The notes beneath the pieces were generated by a model. That model was not told the DNA's origin, made no database searches, and saw only the letters and a list, made by a program, of their open reading frames with translations. The translations under genes were made by a program, and so were the position numbers. Of a DNA stretch of 64,000 nucleotides, positions 34,501-46,500 are shown piece by piece. Each line of letters begins with the position of its first letter. Position 1 is the first letter of the stretch. This stretch comes from Lepus europaeus (taxonomy: Eukaryota; Chordata; Mammalia; Lagomorpha; Leporidae), in assembly GCF_033115175.1 (NCBI RefSeq), contig NC_084838.1, positions 90,795,968 through 90,859,967 on the forward strand, read 5' to 3'.

Positions 34501-37500
34501 GTTACTGTCATCTTCAGCATCCGATTCCTCGTCGTCACTGCTGTCAAACAGCTTCCCAGATGCTTTACCCGTGGGCTCCTGATACATAGTTGAAAGGTAC
34601 AGAGAAACATTTATTAATAGCTGAGCCAATAAGCATTGTCTTCATTGTGTAGCCTTCTCCCCACATATAAAACCCAACAACCCAGATGCACGTACTAGAA
34701 TAAGTGGATAACAGGTCAGAGGGACCTGACTCCGATAGCTAAGTAACCTCTCAGATCATTAGTACAAAGGCATGCCAGTGCAGCCTAGAGATTTGAGAAG
34801 CAGTTATTACATCCAAGAATCTGCAGTGTCTAATACTGATGTCACTTTGCAGATAATATGGGGAATATAGGTTCACACCAGACAGAATCCCCAAGATCCC
34901 AGGGTTCAGCACATGCCAGCCTTGGGTGCCCTAAGTCTCAAATGGCTCCCCAGAGGATTCCATGGAGAGGTTTGGAGCACAACAGACACATGGATTTGCA
35001 AAAGCAGATGAATGCCCACAGGTATGCCCTGTACATCTTACTGTCACTTCCTCTTCTGGACAGCTCTGTGCCTGACTAGATGTCTCTTCCTTTTCACTTT
35101 CACTGTCAGAGCCAAAGATGATGTGTGTTGATTTGTTCTCAGGATGACCATCCTAGGGAGACCATCAGAATAATCACATTTTAGGACAGTCTAACACACC
35201 AAACACATTAAAACCTGTCACCTCCTTTCCCTATCACACCCATGTCTTGTCCTTCCCTTCACCTAGTAGATGCCATCTGCTTATTCACCCAAGACAGCAC
35301 ATTATGACTCCTTTCTCTCCACATCCACCAACACCAAGCTCCCTCAATTCAACCTTCTTGCTATCTTTTAAATCTACTCCCTCCATCACTGCCTTTGTCC
35401 TGGCTCTGCCTCCCAAAGGTTCTCCCAGGTTCCAGATTTGACCCATTTCATTTGTTTTTGTCATGGCCTAAAGGACCTCTCCCACAGGCTGGCCAATATT
35501 TTCTATAAAGGGTCAGAGAGTAAAAATTTCAGGCTTTGACGTCCACACTGGGTCTGTCGTGCATTCAAAAGAAATTCTCAGGTGCAGGCATCTGGTCTAG
35601 CAGTTAGGATGCCTTTGTTTTGCACATCAGAGTACTTGGGTTTGATTCCCAGCTCTGGGTCCTGACTACAGCTTCCTGCTAATGCAGACCTGAGAAGCTG
35701 AAGGTGATGGCTCAATTAATTGGGTTCCTGCCTTCCATTACAGGTGTTTCTGGGTTCTAGCTTCAGACCTGGACAATATGGGCATGTAGGAGTCAACCAG
35801 TGGATGGGAATTATCTTTCTGACTCTCAAAAAACAACAAACAAACAAACAGAAAAACCATTCTTAGGTTAAAGAACATACATAAATGGACTATGGGCTGG
35901 ATGTCCTGAAAGTTGTATATTGTCAATTCTTGTTCCAAAATATACACAACTTATCTTCATTCCCTTGTTTAACTCTTCACTGTCTCTTTATAGCCTTTTG
36001 AATGTAGTCAAGCCTCTGCAGCCTCATTTCTTGCCACTTATAATACTCTCTCTTATATTTACTTTTGTGTAATCTACTCCCCTTTCTTGGGATATTTTCT
36101 TTTTTTTCTTTTTTCTTTTTTCTTTTTTTTTCTTTTTTTTTATTTTTGACAGGCAGAGTGGACAGTGAGAGAGAGACAGAGAGAAAGGTCTTCCTTTTGC
36201 CGTTGGTTCACCCTCTAATGGCCGCCGCGGTAGCGCGCTGCAGCCGGCGCACCGCGCGGGATATTTTCAATCTCTCTTCCAACCCTCTCCCCTCTGCTTG
36301 ACCATTCCCACCTATCTTTCCACAGCTCTCAGCTCTAAGCTTGCTATGTCTCCTGCATGTTGCCAGGGGCCCCAGCCTAGCACTCTTAGCCCTTGGCTCT
36401 GCACTGTGACCATTTGCCCACCCCATCATGAGCCAATAAATATATAAATAGGATTATCATTCATGTTCCGTAAAGGTGTACTTAAAAACTGCTGTTAGAG
36501 GGGCAGGTACTGTGGCATAGCAGGTAACCTTCAGTGCTGGTAACCCTTATGGGCTTCACTTCTAATCCAACTCCTTGCTGGTATACCTGGGAAAGCAGTG
36601 GAAGATGGCTTGAGTCCTTGGGCCCCTGTACCCTCGTGGGAGACACAGAAGAAGCTCTTGGCTCCTGGCCTTGGCCTGGCCCAGTCTCAGCCATTGTAGC
36701 CATTTGGGAATGAACCAGCAGACAGAAAATCTCTGTCTCTCCCTCCCTCTCTCTCTCTCTGTAACTCTACCTTTCAAATAAATAAGTCTTCAAAAAAATT
36801 GCTGGAAGAACAAAGGCTCATCATAGTATTAAAAATTGGCAAGTGATTTATCTGTGAATTCAGACCCATTAAGATACATATACATTACAAGTAGTAAGTG
36901 AAATGATGAAAAAATTAGATAAAAAAACAAATTAAGAATGTTTTCAGAGGTGGGTGTTTGGCATAGCAGTTAAGATGCCACTTGGGGTGCATGCATCCCA
37001 TACTAGAGTTCAAGTCCTGGTTCCACAGCTGAGTCCAGCCTCCTGCTTGGGCACACTCTGGGAGGCATTAAGTGATGACTCAAGTCTTTGGGTCTCTGTC
37101 ACCCATATGGGAGAACTAGATTGGGTTTTGGCCTTCTGCCTTTGACTCTGCCCAGCCTGGGCTGTTGTGAAGTAAGCCATGTTTTTGGAGTAAGCCAACA
37201 GATGGAAAATCTGTCTCCCAAATAAAATGAAAATAAATAAATATTTTAATATTTTAGTAAACACAATGTAATCTTGCTTCCTTTAAGATATACTCACACT
37301 AAATATATGTGGTGGTCAAAGTTAACTTTTATAAAAGATACAAAATATGAAATGGATTATTACTAAGATAATAAGCTCTAAAGAATTATATCTACCTTCA
37401 CAGGGATAAAAAACTGGACTTTGAGAGTAGGTGTTAAATTCAGACTAAAAACACACTCACCACATTCGCCAGTGCATTGTGCACCAGTTTCTTCTGCATT

Positions 37501-40500
37501 TCTTTGGCTCTCTGCCTTGCCTCCAATGCTGCCAAACGCTTTTGATTGTCCTCAGCATGTTTGTCCTTAGCATCTGCATCTGACGAATTACTAACAGAAT
37601 GTGAAAAATCAGTTTTGCTTTCCTGAATGTGTTTCCTCAAAGACAGTTTTGATGATTTCTCAAGAGAAGTGCCTGGATCAGACCTTGTTCCCTCTGCTTC
37701 TGTGGTACTATGGCAACCGTCTTTGTCATGGTCTGTCTTGTGAGTCTTTGCATTAAGGTTTAAAGAAGTCTTACCTTTTAATGGCAACAGACCCGAAATG
37801 GGGTTTCTACTTCCTTTTTCTGAACTGCTAGGGGATGCTACCTTGAGACTCTGACTGTCAAAAGTAGGTTGCTGTTTTTGAGATCGAATGTGTTTGCTTG
37901 AGGAGCCATTGGCAAATGGGGACCCATTTTCTGTGGAAATGCTATTGGAATCTTGTTTCAAGGAATTCTGATCTTTATTGTTAGCAGCAGGACTTTCTTT
38001 CAAGAGCTTTTGCACTGATTCCTCTCCATAGAGACTGCCTACTCCTTTAAAAGCCTGGAATTTTGGCTTTAAGTTTCCCTTTGGCGTCCGTTTATCATAG
38101 GCACTCTCTTCTTCCAAAAGGGAAGCCACAATTTCCTCAGGATTAATGCACTGCCTGCCTCTGCGGAGGCCAGGGACGGTTTTGGGGCTCTTGGAGGCTT
38201 TGTCAAACTTGTTGCAGGTGGTGGATTCTGGGTTATCACTCTCAGTATCTTCTTTTGTAACTTCAAGATCACAGGCAGCCATCTGTTCCAGATCAGCCAA
38301 CGTGAGGCTCAAACGGGGACAGTTTTTCATCATGGTGTTATACTCCTCATCACCTTCTGACTCAGAGGCAGAATCAGCATCTTCGCTGCTGCTGGGCTCA
38401 GATAGAGGTGTAGGATTACGATGCTTTGGTCCATTACTGAGGGCTGACTCTACATTGCTTTTCCTTTTTTGTACTTTAACACACTGTTCAGAAAGCTTGC
38501 CATTCTCTCTATTTTTCAAAGTTTTTCTGCGTGTAGATTTTTCCTTTTGTGAGAATTCTGCACTATTTTTCATCTTACTGGCTGTTTTTTTCATTGCAAA
38601 GATTTCATCTGTATCTCCTGAATCATACTCACAGTCACTTTCCACATTACTAAGATGCCCAGAAGTAGTATTTTTTACACCTAAGCCTGTTAAAGAATGA
38701 AGTTTGTGAACATCTGATTTGAAATCCTCCTTTACAACTTCAAAAGGATCATTTTCAGATTCATTTATTGAGGAACACAGAGTTCTCTGTAACTTCTCCT
38801 CTTCTGCAATCATTGCTCTTAATTCATCTTCAGAATCAATATCATCATCAGACATGCTGTTTCTTTTCCAGCAGGTTTCTAAGCCAGAAGTCTTTTGAGA
38901 TGTGTTACTCTCCGCTACTCTATTGGTCCGTGGATTCACAGACACAGATCCAGTGGAACCCTTATCCTTCCGCACTTTTATTATCTTCTTGGGAGGGCCA
39001 GAGAAGTCAGAGAATTCGCCTCGCCGTTTCTTACTCATAGGGTCATTTCCTCCTTCCAATTCCCAAGTGAGGCTTGATATGGGAATGGTATCTGTGGAAT
39101 CCTCTCCGATCTTCTTTAAGTTGTGGCAGTACTTTGATGGGTCATATTTTATTATGTTACTCAAAGTCAAGGAATTAATAAAAAGCACTAGGTGTTAGGA
39201 AAACCTATCAATCTGGTCAAACACAAAGGATATGGTTTTGATGTTCAAGAAGTCATTTATCTCATTTTATTCTCAGTTTCCTATAAATAAAATGAGGACT
39301 TCATTGAGTCACCTTTCAGAATCTATGGAATCACACTTTCTATGATATCTCTGGAGTTAAATTTAAGCATCATGATTACCTGTTGGCAGAATTTACTTGC
39401 AACATCTGAAGATATTACAGCAAGCCCATTCAGATTACATTCTAAGTACACTGGCCCCAAGACTATTTACTAACGCTGTAAAGCAGAGGCTAGAGGAGAA
39501 CCCATAAGGCATAGCTAGCCAACTCATGTGCTTCAGCTGCAAATTCTCTGACCATTCCTGTCTTTTCAGCTGTGACTTTTTTCACTCATTGGCATCCATT
39601 TAACAGTGATTTACCCTCTGTTAACACATTTTTAAGGTCTTTATTAAAAAAATAGTGATCTCCACCAGGCCTGTTTGCTTGCTGATTTCCCAGATTCTAG
39701 TTCATATAAATGTGTTTTAATGGTAGCTAGCATTTACTGATTTCCTAACACATATGAACGGGCAAGTGCAAACTGCTTTAAATTATCACTCTTGAAAGTC
39801 CTCTCTTCATTTATTAATCACTTAATACATGCCAGTCCTATGTGAAGTGAGCTACACAATGTCTACCATCTTCACGATGATGTCACCTCCTTCACGATCT
39901 TCCTTTTTGCTATCAGTGGCTGGCATTGGTGGGAAGCCGGAAAGTGGAAAGGAAGAAATCCACACTTCCCTGACCTTAGTGCCCTTGACACAGGGGGTAG
40001 AAGTAGCTGTGGCTAGTGCTACTAGCATCAGTTCAGGCAGTGCTGCCCTGGCACAATGGCTACTGGGTCTGAGACAATACCTTTTTGTTTTCTGGCCCCT
40101 GGATGGTAGTGGTTTGCTATAGTTATCAATAACTAGGCAACCTGACCCTCGGCTCTTTTTTCCTGCAGCACTGTCTTAACCATTAACATTCCCTCTGCCA
40201 GAACCAGCATAACCATTCCTGCCTCGCAAACTGAACGCCACACAGTCATGATCCCTGCTCAGAAACCCTTGACACCTGGTCTTCAAGGTCTCACACTACC
40301 TGCTCTCCGCGGACAGGCATCTGAATTTGCTCACCTTAAGCTCCACAGGGTTCCTCCATCCACATTCTCCTGTCATAATTTTACTCACCATTTTCCTCTT
40401 TTTTTAGGACGATGTCCCGGCAATTTTCTGTTCATTCAAGATCCACCTCAATTCTTCTAAAACCTTCTCTAATGATGACCCTTGTTCCCTCACCCCTCTT

Positions 40501-43500
40501 TAGCTCCTTTAGCAATGGCTATGAATCCATGTATAATGGGAAGATGTATAAATTAGTAAATGAAACTGATCTTCACTCACATTACTCAATTATAAAAAAC
40601 CTCATTACATTCTGTTATAATTCTCTAGTTGTTTCATACATGTAAGTAGATCTACCTTTGCCTAGAAACTGGAAACACCCGAGAATTTGCTGAGAGAGGT
40701 ATTATAATTCTATCCATATCCATAACTATGGCAAATCATAATTTTTCTGAGAGGCCTAAACAAAGGATATTTTACGTTTGTGTTGATTCTTAAGGTGAAG
40801 AACAGGTAAGACTCTTCCAAATTTACTGACAACCCAATTCTAAAAGAAACAAATAAAAAGAATATATTTTATATACATGTCACAAATAAAAAAGACAAAA
40901 ACAATGCATCTATATAATTTTTTAAAAGCTGAACTCAAGGCTATGGTAACTGATGGATAATATCGCAATAAAATGAATTCTTAAAGACAAAAAGTGTATG
41001 AGAATAAAAAATGAAGGAAAATTTGAAGCAGTCATCAATCCCAAATATATCATGTAGATGTTAGATAAAAATAGCAGGCATGGTGTGCTCACTGCCCTAT
41101 CTTAATTCAGTCACATACACATAGAAGGTGCTGGTCCTTCCCCCTTGGAGCATGCCCCAGTAAGGGTCAGGGAGCCTGCAGTCCTAGGATGGAGAGGTCC
41201 TCTTGACTGATGGAAGAGGCTAAGCAACATCCTAGAGCTTAAGGGAGGAGACTTGGTTATCTGTCTTCAGATAGCTCTCAGCTGATAAAGGCAGCACAGC
41301 CCTGACACGAGGAAGGTCTATGCATGACACGTACATATTTCTACCAAGTATGCTAATAAATGGATGTCCATGTATTCTTTTTCTTAGAATTTATATAAAG
41401 AAATGGCCTTTGATGAATAACACTAAGGTTAGCAGCCAAGGACATGATTAATATTAGCTGACCCAAATTATATATGGTTTGTGCTGGGGAAAGGTCTTCT
41501 TTAAGACCTTTGTAGGGGTGTCCCAGCTCCATGTAGAATGTGTCACCGTGGCCTGGGTACACTCTGATCGCTTAATATTAGGCTGGGAAAGAATGTCAGA
41601 AACTCCACTTGCTTCTTTCTGACTGAGATTCCTTTATTACCAAAACACAATTGTTCTACCAAGCCCACTACAATAGCATAAACAAGTTTGATGTAATTGC
41701 CAAATCTATTTCCTGCAGTAAGTTCTATTTATTGAATAAAATTCAAATTAGACATGTTTCAAAAAATGCAAGCAAAACCCAAATTCCCCCAAATGCAACA
41801 GCCACTAAAAATCCACTAAATGGGGCAGGCACTGTGGCATAGTAGGTCAAGCCTCTGCCTGCATTTGGGCATCCAATGTGGGCACAGCTGCTCCACTTCC
41901 CATCCAGCTCTCTGCTAATGGCCTGGGAAAGCAATGGAAGATGGCCCAAGTGTTTGGGCCCCTGCACCCACGTGGGAGACCCAGAAGAAGCTCCTGGTTC
42001 CTGGTTTTGGTCTGGTCCAGCTCCAGCTGCTATAGCCATTTGGGGAGTGAACCAGTGGATGGAAGACCTTTCTCTCTGTCTCTCCCTCTCTCTGTCTATA
42101 ATGCTGCCTCTCAAACAAATAAATTTTAAATAAATAAATAAAAAACAGTAAGCTTGAGTCCTGCCTATACTCTTCAATACATGTGTCCCTTAGGAGACTG
42201 CTTCCACTTGGGTTTTGATCTCCCTCTATAAAATGAAGAAGCATCTTGAAAACCAGTAAGTACTATCTATGTTAATAGCTTCAAAGCAAAGGAAAAATGC
42301 AACTGGCTATTGACATGACACCACGACCATGTAGGCTCCGGTAGCAGTTCCTTGGTTAGTTCAGGCCGCCAAAGACCTACTTTGTGCCCTGGTACTTCTG
42401 TCCCTGGCACAGCTTTCATATGGAAATCCACGGATCCCATCTTTTCTAACAAGTTGGTGTTGCCTGTTGAATTTTCTTTCTTTGCTTTTGCTTCTTCTCT
42501 CTCCTGGGCCAATCTGAATCAAAGAGAAAATATAGTTAAAATAATCAACGAAGCAGGGCTGCCTTTGTGGCACAGCAGGTTAAGCTACCTACCATGCTGG
42601 CATCCCATATGAACACCAGTTCAAGTCTCAGCTGCTTCACTTCCAATCTAGCTCCCTGCTAATGCACCTGGAAAAGCAGCAGATGATGGCCCAAGAACTT
42701 GAGCCCCTGCCACCCATGTTGGAGACCCAAACCAGGACATCTGAGACCATCAGGAGAATGAAACAGTGGATGGATAATATCTCTCTCTCTCTCTAACTCT
42801 GCCTTTCAAATTATCTTTAAATAAATAAACAAAAACACTTGAATCATAGAATCACTAGGAAACACAAAGAAAACAAAACAATCCTTATCCCACATCTTAC
42901 TATTAACACTCTCTCTACTTACTTCAACTTCATTCTGTATTTAAACATATACATGTAAAAATGGAATCCAGGTAACACTGTAGGTAGATGGGTGCCCTTT
43001 TTTCACTTTATCTTACATTCTTTGAAAACACCACTGTGATTGCTGGATGACCATTAAACCTCTCACAATTTGTGTACGTGTCTCCTACAGCAAGCGCAGA
43101 GCTTAGCACTGAGCGGCTCTGTCAGGTCTATTACACCACGGCACAAAGGCTTCTCCCGCAGCTGCCTACTCCTGCGAGTGTCCCAGCCAGAGCTCACTCT
43201 AACAGTGTGCTCCAGCAGATGTCCCTGCTCCCCTTCAGGGAGCACTGAAGCCACAGATGACACGCTGATCTTCCTCTTCCAGCCTATGCACATTTGGCAT
43301 TTTACCTATCCTCTCTCTGTTCACTAGCCCTCGTGAGAACAGGCGTCTTCAGAGACCACTTAGTTAAGTACTTATGATTCCTGGCCTCCTAATGGAGAGG
43401 GCTGTCCACCGCAACCTTTCTCGTCAAAGAACCCCCTTCTTAGGCCTGGACAGTAGCCCTGATGAGACTCCTCACTGCTCTGCCTCCTTCACGTGTGATC

Positions 43501-46500
43501 TCCCAGACATGCTCCTCGGGCACATGCACACAGATACCACACGGCAGCAGCACTCAGCCCACTCAGTGTGGGGCCCCAGTGCCCACACAAGGTAGACACT
43601 CAAATGCTGCTGAATGAAAGGAACGCTGACTACCCTGCTCATTGCCAGAGGCCATCTGCTAAAGAACAGAATCCAATTCTCAACTGTCCTACAAGACCAG
43701 CCCCTCAAAATATGCCTCCGGTAAGCTGCCTGCCACTCAAGACTATATCTTTCTTTGTGACATTTTCTTGGTCTAGAATAATCTTATCAACTCTCCTGCT
43801 CATTCCATCTGTATATTCTTAAGGTGTTTGCTACTTCGGTAAAGCTCCCAAATGCAATCTTTTCTCTGTGAAATTAACTTCAGGATTTCGAGAGTTCTAA
43901 TGTTGATTCACTGCCTTGCTCTTAAATCACTAGCATAATTATTCTCCACCTCTCGTATTATCTTTCAGCTTTGTGTGACACTACCATTAACATTCAACTC
44001 AATGTACTTCCATTCAAACACTCAGTACTGTGTATTGAAATTTAAATGTACACAACCCTAAAATTCAACAACTCTTCATTTTGACATAAACTCTAGAGAA
44101 ATATTTGCACTTACACAGGAGACACCTGCACATGTCATGAAAAAGTAGAAACAGCCTAAGTGTCACTCTCATGAAAAGGTAGGAAAAGTTTAAGTGTCCA
44201 TAGGCACGGAGGAACCAATTAGTTTGGCACAGTCATTTTCTGTACTAAGTACTAAAGGTCATTACAAAGAAAGAAGATTTACATTGCCACAAAAGGTCAC
44301 ATAAAAATAGGATATTATTCTTGTTCCTCAATATACACCAATGTAAACGTACTGAATTATCTTTCTCGCTGGGGTCTGGGGTAAGGAGAAATCAGAGTTA
44401 AGAGGAATTTCAGGTCTGCTTGTAATGTTCCAGTATGTTAAGAATGTAATAACATATTGGCAATTTCAAACTAGTAAGTTAATATCTAAAACTATTTACA
44501 ATGTAAAGAAACAAGGTTTACTTCTGTGAGGAGCAAATCTTACCTATGCAAAAAGCTTTCTTTTGCTAGTTGAATTTGTAGTGTTCCACCTTTCCATTTT
44601 GTTTTATTTAAAACAGACATACCTATAAAGTAAAAGAAGTATTATCTAAGGATACAGCAGTATAAATACATATATGAGCATGTACTTTTTGTAATTATTT
44701 AGAACCAATAAGAGTAGGCTAGTTTATTACAGAGACAGTTGAACTAGAAGAAAAACGAGTCGTGGGGAGAGGCAACCTAGATGCCTGTCTCACCCAGACC
44801 ACTTACAAGGAGGCTCATTATACTCCACGTTTCAGTGTTACTCGAAGATTGGAAGGAGGCAAAAGATGTAAACTGTAAAGCAAAACTTATTTGCACTCAC
44901 ATATGAACTAATTCAGGAACCTCTGGTGAACAACTGACATTATTTAGTATTTCCTTACTATTTCCCATAGTATAAATATGAAACACTAACGTTATCTTTT
45001 AGAGTCATTCAGATATTTTGGAATGCTTTAGCACCTTACTTTTATTTATCCTCTCAAACTAATTTTCATTGTATAACCTACAAGTAACTGAACTATGTTT
45101 GAATTGTTATGGCTGAACATCTCATTTTTTGACTATCTTCTCAGACTCCTTAATAGAAACCAGTAATAGATACAATTTTTTACATGGTAGCTACTATACA
45201 AAGTAAAATGTAGTATTTAATTTAATATAATCCTACATTAATATTATGAGGCAAGCACATTCTCCGCCTGCACTATCATATAAGTACCGCGCGCTAACCA
45301 ATTGCACAACTGGAGCTCCAAGGCAAGCACTTTCTTTTGTCATGCATCAGATAAAACTGGAGTTTAGATGTTTAAATAACTTATCACAGATAAGATCACA
45401 GAATCAATGCAAGGGCCAATGCTGTGGCACAGTGGGTTAAAGCCCCAGCCTGCAGCGCTGGCATCCCATATAGGCGCTGGTTCAAGTTCTGGCTGCTCTA
45501 CTTCCAAGCCAGCTCTCTGCTAATGCACCTGGGAAAACAGTGAAAGATGGCCCAAGTGTTTGGGCCTTTGCCACTCAGGTGGGAGATCCAGCTGATACCC
45601 TTGGCTTCAGCCTGGCCCAGCCCTGACCTTTGGGGTCATCTGGAGAGTTTTTTTTTTTTTTTTTTTTAAAGATTTATTTTATTTATTTGAAAGGCAGAGT
45701 TACAGAGAAAGGCAGAGACAGAGAGAGAGAGGTCTTCCATCCACTGGTTCACTCTCCAGTTGGCCCCAACAGCAAAGGCTGGGCCATGCTGAAGCCAGGT
45801 GCATCACCTGGGTCTCCCACATTGGTGGCTAGGGCTCAAACACTTGGGCCATCTTTCACTGCTTTCGCAAGCCATTAGCAGGGAGCAGCTGGGACTCAAA
45901 CTGGTGCCTATACAGGGATGCCTGACTTGCAGGCAGCTTTAACCATTATGTCACAAATGCTAGCCCCGAGCCAATGTATTCTTGATGACAACTTCATATT
46001 TGTTAGATATATTTCCTCACTCAACAGTACATAAAACAATTATCTTTTTTTTTTTTTTTTTAGAGGCAGAGTAGACAGTGAGAGAAAGAGAGACAGAGAG
46101 AAAGGTCTTCCTTTTCCATTGGTTCACCCCCTCAATGGCTGCTGCGGCTGGCGTACCATACTGATCCGAAGCCAGGAGCCAGGTGCTTCTCTTGGTCTCC
46201 CATATGGGTGCAGGGACCCAAGCACTTGGGCCATCCTCCACTGCCTCCTGGGCCACAGCAGAGAGCTGGCCTGGAAGAGGAGCAACCAGGACAAGAACCC
46301 GGTGCCCCGATCGGGACTAGAACCTGAGGTGCCGGTGCCACAGGCAGAGGATTAGCCAAATGAGCCACGGCGCCGGCCTAAAACATCTTGTAAATGAAAT
46401 TATAAAAGACTGCTGGCTGTTTTCATTTATTAGTATGTTCCCTTTATTGACTTTTGTGTCTTCTGACTTTTCAGCTTCCAAGTAACTAGAATACATTACT

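Noticed and set aside
38146-38700. 184-codon open frame on the plus strand
   Set aside because: It is the antisense shadow of the large NOL8 coding exon, whose homology is clear on the minus strand.
39156-39188. Upstream extension of the large NOL8 exon to a methionine at 39188
   Set aside because: The extra residues (MLFINSLTLSN) come from the U12 intron end including its branch site; homology begins at IIKYDP.
45264-45316. Functional tRNA-Ile gene
   Set aside because: Only the 5' half is present; no T arm, B box or 3' acceptor strand, and it is bracketed by target-site duplications.
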